From positions 1,888,275 through 1,952,274 of the forward strand of contig OZ014418.1 in the NCBI GenBank assembly GCA_963965975.1: a stretch of DNA of 64,000 nt. Reading direction: 5' to 3'. The notes beneath the pieces were generated by a model. That model was not told where the DNA came from. It saw nothing but the letters and a program-made list of their open reading frames with translations, and did no database searches. Below, in pieces: positions 1-10,849 of the stretch; position 1 is the stretch's first letter, and the number at the start of each line of letters is the position of its first letter. Source of the DNA: Xestospongia bergquistia (Eukaryota; Porifera; Demospongiae; Haplosclerida; Petrosiidae). The position numbers were made by a program, and so were the translations under genes.

Positions 1-1747
1 CTAATTACTATTATAATGTACTTTGTATAGGATTATACAAAATTACAAGCTCTGGTTTTAAACTGAACTTATAATCAGTAAGTAAACTTATAGTATGAAT
101 TGTACAACTATTCTTCTATTCATGTTCATTAATATCATATCCAATGACTCACAATTTCACATCATCCTTACATTCATTCATTGAATCCATCCATACATGT
201 CTATATCAACCCATCCTTCTGTCTATACATCAATTCATATATACCTATTAACCTGAATATATATGTATATAGACACACAATTAGCAGTTGTCTATGTTAT
301 GATGACCTGGTTTAATGTATTAGTAAAAAACTAAATATCTCACTCAAAATTAATCAAAATCTTTCAATATTATGCAAATTTTTGCTATGATAACCAGAAG
401 CATATTCTAAAAATGAACTAAATGTAGGGATGATTAATGTCAATCCATTACAAAGCTAAGAAAAAGATGATATTTATAGAAGATGTTACTTCATTCCTAC
501 ACAATAACACAATAAGCAGTCAAAAGGATGTCAATTGCCTATTACCATGATCTAAAAATGCTAACATTATGTGTGGTAGCTATAAGGTTACTATATTTGC
601 CTGTGCTAGTTATATTAAGATGATGTAACTTCCATCACTGCCAAACTTTGTAATAGATTGATGATAACCATCTTTACATTTCAATTTTTAGAACTTTTTT
701 TACTTGTAGATATTTTAATCCATTAGTCCACAATCTATCCTTGTATCAATCTATCCTTTTATACTTACATTAGTTACACAATCTTCCATTTACACTTTAA
801 CTATCCCATCTATTGATATTTTCCATTATACTTTCTATTTACTCACTTATATATATCCATCTATCTATTGTCCATGCGATGTCTCCTTGGTTATCCATAT
901 TTACCATCTAATCTTACTATAATATAATTATGTTGATTACATAGTTGCATATGTCTAATTAATGCAGCTGTTCATTTTCAATTTCCTTATTCATTTCCTT
1001 ATAAATATATTACTAATATGGTAATTGAATTGGTAATAGTTACTTGGAATTGATGTGTTGTCATAAATTATGTCAACATTTTATATGTCATATATACTGT
1101 TTCCTCATTCTCACTTATAGTTCTATAGCTTCTGTTACCACTCATTAAAGACTATAATGCTTTCAATATCAACGCTTTAAAATCAGATTTCTCTTTCTCT
1201 CATCAAAACATCTTTTAATAAAGGATATTTTATTGAATGGAATGTTAGCAAAAATCATACCAAGCAAGACTATACTATAGATTACAGTACTGGACAATAT
1301 AGTTTACATAATAACCAATCATTCAGCTAGTGAATGAGCTATAAAGGCTTTTTCTATTATGACAGTAGAAATAACTGTACTATGAGTTATGGCGCATTGA
1401 CATGTGATGAGTATACTAATATTTCACTCAGTCATTATTTTCTAGCCATATCTACAATAATATTCAGAACATGCAATAGTTTTGTTTGCAATGCTTTTGT
1501 TCCTGATGGCTCTTGGTCTATTTCTATGAAAACATCACCCTGGCACTATTTTGGGCCTAATTATATAAATGGTTGCCAAGTTGGTTGTAATATGCTGTCA
1601 AATGAGATATTTAGTGTTTTCTAATTAACATAGTCATTTTGATGGACACACTTGAGCATTTCAGACCATCCCTATATTGATGCTGTCTACCATGTATGCT
1701 TGATAATTCTTTTATGTCCTTGATCCTACAGGAGACAAGACTAAAGT
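1..1747 (+). other. 5' flanking block of receptor gene A
   Basis: AT-rich non-coding DNA. It is repeated, with deletions, before gene C (16370-17127) and gene D (24082-25126), so it belongs to the duplicated unit. It ends with a polypyrimidine-CAG sequence (…cctacag, 1725-1731) about 16 bases before the ATG; the same acceptor-like site precedes the ATG in C and D, which suggests a spliced 5' UTR. A 96-codon open frame at 1334-1624 is Cys-containing but is broken by deletion in the copy before C, so I do not call it a gene. Confidence 0.7.
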
Positions 1748-2255
1748 ATGCGTTTTATAAGCATTCTTTTATTTGGTCTATGTCTCTTTGCTTATTATCC
1801 ACTCTGTGGAGCTCAATCTGTGGAAGAAGAAGGGTGTCCATCATTTGTCACCATACCTGAACTATCTTCTTTACTTGGAAATTTTTTTCGTCCTGATGAT
1901 GGACCTCAACCAAATATAATAATAGGAGAACACTACATCAACTGTCTATCTGTAGGCAGTATTCTAGGTTACATTCGTCAAGCAACTTACACAGTTCTCT
2001 TCACTGGCGAGCCTGGAAACAATGGGTCAACATTAGCACAAGTGGATTTAATATGTTATCAGAATGTACAACAGGGGAACAGGTTCTGGCTATTGGGATC
2101 ATTCAATAGTTATAACAAGATAACAAACATGTCAGATGCTATACTGCTAGCCACTAATGATACAATTCTAACTGACTGTTCAAGATGTAATGTACCAAAT
2201 CATCCAAATTTCACTCTCAATTCATCCAATGATGATCAACTTAGACACTGTCAAC
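1748..2255 (+). other. Signal peptide plus unknown N-terminal domain (gene A exon 1)
   Basis: About 23 residues of signal peptide, then ~147 residues with conserved Cys and many N-glycosylation sequons. Key conserved strings across all copies are FTGEPGNNGSTLAQVDL, LGSFNSYNKITNMSDA and TNDTILTDCSRCN. I do not recognise the fold. It is the one domain kept even in the gene fragments F, G1 and G2. The exon ends in phase 1. Confidence 0.75.
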
Positions 2256-5200
2256 GTAAGTTCTAAGGTTGATAACACGGACATTTTTGGTATCAAATTA
2301 TTAAATGATAACCTTTATAATTATAAGGGATGTTTTGTGTGTGTGTGTGTGTGTGTGTTTGTGTGTGAGAGAGAGTGAGTGTAAGTTCATCGACTTACAT
2401 AATAACGATCACCTGATTAATATTACTATTGCTATCTAGCATTGTATACTGGTAACCAGGGAAACCAAGTTACTCAATTGATCATAAAGATATTAATTTC
2501 TATATCTTTAAGACTATCTGTTATTATATAGTTTAGTAGTACATGTATATGTACTTGTAAGACTATCCACTTATATGTACTGGTATAATATTTCTTCATT
2601 ACATGTAACATTGATGTAATAAATCATCCTTTCTCTCCTACCAGGTTGTCCAAATGAATGTCTTGCTACTAATCTTACACGCTGTTATGGAGCCAGTCCT
2701 ACTCAATGCTGTAATGTGTATTTTAATAATTCTTGTGCTGTCCAATGTCCAACTAACCATTCTGCTAGCCTCAATACAAATTTTATCTGTGGTAAGTATA
2801 AGTATTTTCAGCTTGTAGAACTTAATTCTCTCATTTTTTTTTCAGAATTCAATCCTTGCAATGAGAATGAGTTTTATTGTAGGCATCAAATGAAGTGTCT
2901 ATCTTCAAGTTTAATTTGTGATGGTTGCATTGATTGTATAGATAATGATTCAAGTGACTTTGGTGAAGAAAGCAACTGTCCAAGTAAGTCTACAATATTT
3001 GGCTAACATAATTCTTTACTTACGAAATAATGAGTTTAATATTTTTTTGATGTATAATAATATTTGACTTGACTTAATTAAGTCTATTGTTGTTTCTGTT
3101 CTTAAAAGTTTCACTATTCTGATATGATAATAGTAACAAATTGTAGGCTGAAGATCAGGGCAGCTATCATAAAGTTGGTAAGGGGGAAAATAAAAGCAAT
3201 TTCATTACAGTCAATTTGAATCAATTATATTTTTATCATAGTATTACTTATTGACAGTGATATATGTCAATGATCAACAAAACATGGCCAATATTAATGA
3301 TAGAATGAAGACTCATACTATCTTAACAGTAATATAATGAATATAACTTGAATGATTTTGTAAAGGGTTCACATTATATTTCCCCTTATGAGCTGCACTA
3401 TCTTTTTAATATATCATCAACATATTCTAACTATGTTTCTTCACTACCTACATAGATAGAAAGGTGGCATGTACTGAAGGAGAGGTGAGATTATTAGGAG
3501 GACCTGATAAGTTCTCTGGTGTACTAACTGTGTGTGTCAATGGAGCTTTAACTCTTGTATGTGAAAGGAATTTTGATATTCGAGAAGCTAATGTAATTTG
3601 TCGACAAGCTGGATTTGTTGACCGAGGTATATATTTTGCTACTTTTCTCACTAACACATTTGTATACTCACTTACTCACTTATTCTCTCTCTTTGTTTCT
3701 CTCTGTTTCTCTGTCTCTCTCTAGCTGGTTTAATACTAGAGAGTGATACTTATAGAGCTGATGTTTACAGATATCCATTTGCTTTTGGTGGCATTTTTTG
3801 CAATGGAAATGAACAAAGTATCTCACAGTGTAGGAGTTATTGTCCTGTACAACCTCCAGCTTTACCTGGCAGTGCCTGCTGTAGTCGGGACAGGAATGAT
3901 TTCATAGTTATGAGTTGTATATGTAAGTCATATCCATAAAATAATTCCAAACTCACTTTTAAGTGTCATACAAATTCTTAATTATTGAGGTAGTTTTGTT
4001 ACTAACATCTAAATCTATATATGCTAATTAATTTTACTATTATTTTAATTATTCTTAGCCTCTAGCAACAACTGTACTGATGGAAATATACGTTTAATTG
4101 GAGGGTCTAAATCATCTGAAGGGATAGTGGAGATGTGTTTAGGAGGTCATTATGGATATATCTGTCAGGGTGAATTTAGTATTGATAATAATAAAGCAAT
4201 ATTGACTTGTGGACAACTTGGATATGATCCAGCAGGTGAGGAGGAATCAACAGATACATACATGACACACACACATGTACAAACTTTCATGTTGCCATAT
4301 ACAATTAAAGTATCAGATTGTCTGCAAGGGAAATTGAAACAGTAGACTATTTTTAAGATAGAGAACTATATTGTAAAATATCTCTCTATAATTACCTACA
4401 ACTGCAACAACAATCCACTGAAGATTACTAGAATTATAGGACTTCCGCTTGATACACCCTGTTTGCTAAGCATAAAAATACCATTTTATTTATGATCTAC
4501 ATAGTAATACTTTGGATTTTGATAGAGTAAAACATTTCTTGCTATAAGATTACATGGATATTTTGTTCTTAACAGGTACTCTACCATTCAACGGTATAAA
4601 GAGTACTGTTATATTTGGTGAGAGTACTAACCCTCCACTTGCACGTATCTCATCCTGTCCAAGTGGTAGTACAAGTCTATTGGATTGTGTACTCAATGAT
4701 CTATCTTTTAGTCAAGGACAAACCTGTGGCAGGCCTCAAATTAATTTTGGTGTTCGCTGTGATGGTAAATAAACCTGTAACATTACTAGTAATACATCAC
4801 ATATACTTCTCGTACAGATATTCAACCTACTGGCTGTGAAGCAGGTAATGTTAGATTAGTCACAAGATCTGAAGAAGGACAAGGACTTGTTCAAATTTGT
4901 TTCAACAATACTTGGCATATGTTGTGTCGTAATACATTTGGTTCTAATGAAGCTGAGGTAGTATGTAATCAACTAGGTTATATGAATGATGGCAGGGGTA
5001 AGCTACTATTTATTACTGAATACATTAATGATGTCATTTGTTGTAGCAACTTTGAGAACAGTGTCCAATCCATTAGTTCTACCAAGACACTCAGTCAGTG
5101 TTATACTTAGTTTTTCATGTGCTGGCAATGAGACCAATATCACTGACTGTATTGATAGTGAACCTGTTTTTGTCACTCTTTGTAATAACGCTCAGTCTGC

Positions 5201-8200
5201 ATTTATTCAAGTAACATGTCCAGGTATGACTGCATTAACTTTTCATGTTATATTGTTTTACTGGTCATTGTTTTCCAGTCCCTCCAGTGGTTGATGTATT
5301 CCCTGTGAGTGAAGATGGTAACTATACACTTGAATATGGTAGATATGCAAGGATAGAGTGTATATCTACTATTGGTGGATACTTTACCATCACTAAAACT
5401 AATGAGACTGGATCTTTTACAAGTAAGTGTTGAAATAGTTAAATATTAATCTTCTGATGTCATTAAACATTAAGATATCATACTTATACTAAATCATCTT
5501 AGAAATGTCAAAAACACTTTTTTAAATACTGTTATTAGTTGTATTCTTATTTAATTTAAATAAAATAATAATAAACACATTCAATTCTATAATTAATTTT
5601 GTCTTTGTTCTGTTGTCTAGTAATTAACACATTTGGATCAAGTGGTTATTTCATTGACAAAAAGTCAGATGGTGGAGATGCTGGTTTCTATACTTGTAAT
5701 GTCACATTAACAGCTGGGTTTACACATATTGTTCACATCAATGTAACAGTATTAGGTATGTAGAATAGATATCTATCAATATACTGTAGACTTGTTTTAT
5801 CTTCTCAGTTCCTGTGGGTCCTTATTCTGAAGTATTTATGCGTTTTTCAGCACCAGAAGTATTTTTTCCTAATGTTAGTAGAGGAGGGATTCAAATTATA
5901 CTTGATTATGTTTATGAACAAGGAGTGAGTAATAATCTATTTATTTTTATAAATATTTAGATATTTAATTCTACCTTTTCATTTATGACAATTGGAGTAA
6001 GTCTAGATAGGTTGGTAAAATGTAATGTTGAATAATAGTTAAGTACTAAGCTCTTATGCTAAAGAACTTTGTATTCAGTTCTTATAATATTATAATATCA
6101 TTAAAAGCTATAGAATTACAATTTTAATTTTATTACTTTCATTTCATTAGCTTCTGACCTTTATTCCAGTTGAAGAGGCAGGAATACAAACAATAGAGTG
6201 TGTTCCAGTAACTAAGTAAGTGATACTTTTATTGTGTAAAGTTATTATCTTTGTATCTCATAGTCGTCCTGAAGAACTTTCCAGAAATTATATTCGAGTG
6301 GAATGTTCAATTAGAAATTATCCTCCAATCAGTAACACATTAGAATTAGTTCAAAGAACACTCATTTTTAATGAGGATACAAGTGGTGCTGTGTGTCCAG
6401 AAAGTGTCACATTCTCTGGTAATTACATGCTACATTTTAATAGATTTTAAAAACATCAACATATTATGGAAAAGAATGTACTCACTTCTGTCAATACAGA
6501 TACTGAGTTTGTTTGTGTATTATAATTATTTAAACATAGCACATGGGTCTATAGTAATACTGTTATTATATTGTGTATAGATACTGGGTTCTGTGATTAT
6601 GAGAAGACTATTAATCTTATGTATGGCAACTATACATGGATTGAAACCTTTGGAGGGAACACTGTCAGTACAAATTGTGCCTCTAAACAAGACTCTAATT
6701 TTATAAGGAAATGTCTACCTTATGGTGATGGCTGGGCAGATATTGACTTCACTGCTTGTAGACAAACTAGTAAGTTATGATTTAATAACTTGTGTGATTA
6801 TTGTATTCAAATCTTTATCTCTTAATACAAAAGCACAAAAAACTTTAATTGAATTATTTTTAATTGAATTATTTCTTTATCTAGTTCCACCATTACCAAA
6901 CTCTTTCTCCATTTTCATTCGGTTCTCTGCTAACTTTACTTCTATTGTTCCTTCAGGGAATGCTTCTTCAGTACTAGACAACATCAGAATTACTGTAAGT
7001 TTACTAGTACTATATTTTATAAATAAATAAACAATTAGTGGTACACTCTCAACTAATAAGTACATGTTCATAAATTTTATAGCCAATTGTTCTTGTAAAT
7101 TGTATATACTGTTGGAAATTATTCTACAGATTGTGTTGGCATTATCAGTACCAGCGGAAGTAATTTGTGAAGAAGTCCCAAAGTACGTGATCAAATTTAC
7201 TATTTCTAGTTCAATGATATCTTTCATATTAGACAATCTGGAAATATTCAAGAAAGAGTTGAATGTAGAGTAAATGGTACTTCAAGACAACAGATCAATG
7301 CTTCTAGTCCAGACGATATCACTGAAATAATATTTAGTGCACTACGTGCTCAGGACTATATTGTAAATATAAGTAATGTTATTAGTGGTAAGTTTTATAT
7401 GAGAAAAACAAATGGCAAACTAAAAGTTCTATATTAATAAAATTAATTGACTTCTTTTCTTAATAGACAATGGATTCTGTGATGCTGAGATTGAAGACAC
7501 TAGTTCACCTAATCGTGGTCGATTTATGTGGGAAGAGACTGTTGTTGGCATGACAACAAGGCTTGACTGTCCTTTTGGTCCTAGTGGAGAAGTAGGAACA
7601 CGAACTTGTCTCAGTAGAAGAGCATGGGGAGCATCAGAAATTACCTCTTGTGGTACAGACGTTTCACTGCTATTTAGAGCCCTCAATAGTTCTCTGTCAC
7701 AGGTTACTTGTTACTGTTTGTTAAGTATGTCAAACTGTACATTCTCTAGATCAATATTACTACTGATAATGTAGTAACAATTACTAACAATCTTACAACA
7801 ATTGTCAACAATGCTACTGACCAAGCTGATCAGAATGAAGAAAATCTTCAAATTGTGTTAGCTATACTCGCAAGAGTAATAGAATTATTTGATGATCTAT
7901 CAACTGATGTGGAACTTGAAGTGATAGAAATGGTAATATTATTATAGTAGGCTTCTTAAATATTACAAGAAAGTCAGATAATATAATATTACTATAACTT
8001 GATAACATTCATTCTCTAATAGGTTGCCATTAACACTGTTGAAATTGTTGATGATATTGAAGAATGGCCACAAGATGTCATACAGTCTCAAGCTAACCAG
8101 TTAGTTATTTTGACAATTAGTTATTTATTAATAATTCAATAATTAAATATTCATCACTCACTATCTCCTTCCTACATACAGAATTATTCATACCATTGAA

Positions 8201-10849
8201 AACATAACACAAGCTCTAGTTATACAACCAAATTTTACTAACATTATTATTCAAGCTGAAGATATTGTACTTCGTGCTGAAAGGGTAAGTATATGGGTCT
8301 CTTATCACATCTATTGCAGTTAATATAAGTTTTGAGATTTATTATTGTATTTTGTTATGTAGGAAACAATAGAAGAATTCAATGGAACAACGTTTGTTGT
8401 TCAGACACAAAGTAAGTTAACTCCAAGTAGTTAACTTCATCCATCTTTTTATTAGTTAATGGTGTCTTAAATGTTGGCATTGAAACTGACTTGATTCAAA
8501 ACCAAACATCTAGTATATCTGTTCCTCCATCTATTATTGAGCTACTAAGTGATAGTGATATCACATTAGCTTTTACCATTTATCGAGATGCTTCATTGTT
8601 TCCAATTCGTAGAGCACCAGTTGAAAATGTCAGTAATGTCTTCATAGGTTCTCAAATAGCTAGTATGGCTATACCAGGAATACCATTTGGAACTACATTA
8701 CCAGAACCTGTAAATATTACATTAAGACTAACTAATCCAATTACTGGAACAGCAGAGGTACCAATATATAAATCACCAGATATTGAAATTCAAAATATAC
8801 TTTTTTATAGAACATTAGTAATCCTGTTTGTGTCTTTTGGGACTTTGGAGCAGCTGGTAATTAGGAATATTAACTATCTATATTACAGAAATTTGTCCTG
8901 ACTCTATAAATTATTTGAGAAAAGCTCTTAAATGTTTAGAACACCATTATTGTTTGTAGCAATTGTACATTAATATTAAAAGTGAAAAAATACTTGAATG
9001 TTACTTACTATATTCATATATCGTTAGATGGAGTAGGAAATTGGTCAACTCGAGGATGTCGTACTATTATTGTTGATAGCACTTCTGATCTAGTCAGATG
9101 TGAATGTGATCATTTGACTAACTTTGGCTGTCTTGTTGTAAGTTTTGTTACATTATACTACAATAGGAAGCCTTTATATAGTCTACAGTTTAATAAATAT
9201 TCCTTAATGTATCCTCAATTATTATAGGATATATCAGCCAGAACAGGCACTCCACCACCATCACATTTAGCAGTGGAAATTGTGACATATATTGGAGTAT
9301 CTCTGTCATTAGTAGGACTTATTCTAACAATCATTACGTATCTTATATTCAAGTAAACTTATTAAATAACTGATTGAATTTGTAGATATGTTAATAGCAC
9401 ATGAAAACAGGATGGACATAAATGAATAAAAAACATTTTATTATTTTATTTTAATACTCTCACTTTTAATCTATTAGGAAACTTCGTACCAGAGATATCT
9501 CCAAGTTCCACATACAACTCTGTCTAGCGTTGATGTTCATGTTAATTGTATTTGTAGCTGGTATTGATAAAACCAGTCACAGAGGCGGTTGTATTACCAC
9601 AGGAGTTTTCATTCATTACTTTACATTAGTTGCAATGATGTGGATGGGAGCAGAAGCTGTGCTCATGTTTCAAAAATTAGTCATTGTGTTTACAAACATT
9701 ACATGGCGATATATTCTTGTTGTTTCTATTATTTGTTGGGGTGAGCTAAAGTACATATATAACCTAAATACCTATGTATATATAATGTACTACCAACTAC
9801 AATGATAATGATTATATATCTCTCTTTATAGTTGTACCACTATTGCCTGTGATAATATCAGTTGCAATTGATTCTGATTTCTACATCACCATATATGAAA
9901 ACTCTGAAAATCCAGGATTGTAAGCACTAGTCAATTATACCAATTTATCCTTCAATGTGTGGATGTGTCTATAGGCATACACTCCTGTATAAATTGTATT
10001 ATAATATAGACATGCATGATATTAGCTATATAGGTTATGTCTTTAAAGGTTTCCTCTTTCTTTTACAGTTGTTTTATTAGTAATCAAGGTGTGTTCTTTG
10101 GTGCTTTTTTGGTTCCTATATTTCTTGTGTTGATCTTTAATTTCATCATCTACATTGTTGTTCTTCGAAAACTTGTCAAACACATCTTAGATCGAAACAA
10201 ACGGAAATCAAACAAGTATACTATGACAACAGGAGAGGCTGTCAAATTATTGTTATCTTCTGTTGGTATAATGTGTTTATTTGGATTAACATGGGTGTTT
10301 GCAGTGTTCACTTTCTCTAGTAGCAATCGTGATGTATATTATGCTCTCCAGTTTCTTTTTGCTTTCTTTAATGCCTTCCAAGGTTTCTACATCTTCTTGT
10401 TTTTCGTTGTGCTTAGTAGTGATGCTAGAGAAGCATGGAGAGGACTACTCTGCAAATGTCTGCCAAAAGATGAATCTTCATCAAAATATGAACCACATTC
10501 CTCATCAACTAAGACTACTAATGTGAAAACAAGCAAGCCTTACTCATCATATAGTTCAAAGATAAGTACATTTGGTAACTCTAAAAGTGAAGAGGATGAT
10601 GACCATCATGATCTAATGGAACTTGATACAAAACCCAATATAGATAGCAATGAGAAGTTACCACCTTATAATATAGATGAAGTAAAACCTGTTGGAAGTA
10701 ATTTAGGTGAAGATCCCTTTGATGAAAAGCCCAAAGGATTTCGATTGCATCGCCATTCTACAACTCGACGTGGTCATCATGTTGAGAAAGCAGAGATGGA
10801 TTTCTATCACGATTTTGATGAAGATGATAACGACGAAGCTTTATTTTAA
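1748..10849 (+). CDS. Receptor A: SRCR/LDLa/Ig/HRM adhesion-type GPCR, complete
   Basis: Cell-surface receptor of adhesion-GPCR type. Exons: 1748-2255, 2645-2791, 2846-2983, 3456-3626, 3725-3922, 4059-4235, 4576-4764, 4818-4997, 5047-5223, 5279-5422, 5621-5755, 5809-5924, 6151-6215, 6264-6418, 6581-6769, 6885-6994, 7130-7186, 7210-7387, 7467-7702, 7750-7932, 8023-8099, 8182-8284, 8363-8411, 8456-8757, 8811-8856, 9028-9137, 9228-9352, 9478-9740, 9832-9919, 10069-10849. All introns are GT-AG and the exons sum to 5397 bases, exactly in frame (1798 aa). The start is the first Met of a clear signal peptide ending near PLCGAQ. Domains are listed separately below. Family knowledge: the GAIN domain self-cleaves at the GPS and the 7TM part signals through G proteins. 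Ligand unknown. Two donors (after exon 17 and exon 24) were placed by reading-frame and homology arguments and are the least certain. Confidence 0.88.
2645..2791 (+). other. Furin-like Cys-rich exon (gene A exon 2)
   Basis: Forty-nine residues with the spacing CPNEC…RCYG..PTQCC…C..QCP, resembling the furin-like Cys-rich repeats of EGFR and insulin-receptor ectodomains (CYGP..QCC). It is phase 1-1, so it is a self-contained cassette. Present in A, C and D, lost in B, and not found in E or H. Confidence 0.55.
2846..2983 (+). other. LDL receptor class A exon (gene A exon 3)
   Basis: Pattern C.ENEFYC…KCL…LICDGCIDC…SDFGEESNC gives the six Cys and the acidic C-terminal cluster of LDLa modules, which normally bind one calcium. 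Phase 1-1. The D copy is 21 bases shorter, in frame. Confidence 0.85.
3456..3922 (+). other. SRCR domain 1 (gene A exons 4-5)
   Basis: Scavenger receptor Cys-rich fold split over two phase-1 exons (3456-3626, 3725-3922). Hallmarks: C.EGEVRLLGG at the start, LVCERNFD, VICRQAGF, then FCNGNEQSISQC and a final VMSC. The intron between the two exons carries a CT-rich microsatellite in every copy. Confidence 0.9.
4059..4764 (+). other. SRCR domain 2 (gene A exons 6-7)
   Basis: Exons 4059-4235 and 4576-4764. Motifs: CTDGNIRLIGG, GHYGYICQ, ILTCGQLGYDPA, SSTS/GSTSLLDC and NFGVRCD. Same phase-1 split as SRCR 1. In gene E this domain has lost two Cys. Confidence 0.9.
4818..5223 (+). other. SRCR domain 3 (gene A exons 8-9)
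   Basis: Exons 4818-4997 and 5047-5223. Motifs: GNVRLVTRSEEGQGLVQICF, WHMLCRNTF, VVCNQLGY, CAGNETNITDC and a final VTCP. The second exon exists in two sequence classes in the array (see findings). Confidence 0.9.
5279..5755 (+). other. Ig-like domain (gene A exons 10-11)
   Basis: Exons 5279-5422 and 5621-5755. The first Cys lies in RIECIS and the second in the typical Ig strand-F motif DAGFYTCNV. The second exon varies in length between copies (132-195 bases), always by multiples of three. Most likely an I- or V-set module. Confidence 0.8.
5809..6418 (+). other. Unknown ectodomain unit 1 (gene A exons 12-14)
   Basis: About 112 residues starting VP.GPYSEVF.RFS and containing IQTIEC and IRVECSIRNYPP. 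It is followed by an HRM domain, and the same [unit + HRM] order is repeated at 6885-7702. I cannot name the fold; a SEA-like or GAIN-associated module is possible because both sit before GAIN domains in known adhesion GPCRs. Confidence 0.5.
6581..6769 (+). other. HRM-like domain 1 (gene A exon 15)
   Basis: One exon with GFCDYE…Y.TWIETFGG…C…RKCLPYGDGW.DIDFTAC, matching the Trp/Gly/Cys pattern of hormone-receptor (HRM) domains. Phase 1-1 in A. This is the exon in which D has lost one base and at whose end C and E change frame. Confidence 0.65.
6885..7387 (+). other. Unknown ectodomain unit 2 (gene A exons 16-18)
   Basis: Exons 6885-6994, 7130-7186, 7210-7387. Begins VPPLPNSFSIFIRFSA and contains ERVECRVNG, parallel to unit 1 (RFSA; RVECSIRN). 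The donor at 7186/7187 (GTGATC in A, GTATCC in D) is chosen because it alone keeps the frame. Exon 16 also holds a second open frame that codes for a hydrophobic tail (see C and E). Confidence 0.55.
7467..7702 (+). other. HRM domain 2 (gene A exon 19)
   Basis: NGFCDAE…MWEETVVGM…LDCPFGPSG.VGTRTC…AWG…SC is a good match to the HRM pattern W..T..G…CP…G…R.C…W…C found in secretin and adhesion receptors just before GAIN. The exon then runs into the start of the GAIN helical part. Confidence 0.75.
7703..9137 (+). other. GAIN domain with GPS motif (gene A exons 20-26)
   Basis: Helix-rich first half (IVNNATDQADQNEENLQIVL…) then β-rich second half, ending in the GPS: NPVCVFWDFG, NWSTRGC and CECDHLTNF. 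The canonical cleavage tripeptide H-L-T is present (9106-9125 region). A 53-base intron (8758-8810) splits the β part; without removing it the reading frame runs to a stop at 8899 and the WDFG motif is lost. Confidence 0.9.
9228..10849 (+). other. 7TM region and cytoplasmic tail (gene A exons 27-30)
   Basis: TM1 is in exon 27, TM2-TM4 in exon 28 with the family motif HYFTLVAMMWMGAEAV, the second extracellular loop in exon 29, and TM5-TM7 in exon 30. The tail of ~150 residues is rich in Ser, Lys and acidic residues and ends DEDDNDEALF. D has the same region with a two-residue deletion in the tail. Confidence 0.92.

Noticed and set aside
1334..1624. 96-codon open frame upstream of gene A
   Set aside because: Interrupted by deletion before C and absent before D; no splice context linking it to A. 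Kept only as a note.
8491..8901. Continuous 136-codon frame as one exon
   Set aside because: It reads through a 53-base GT-AG intron (8758-8810); removing it restores the NPVCVFWDFG part of the GPS.
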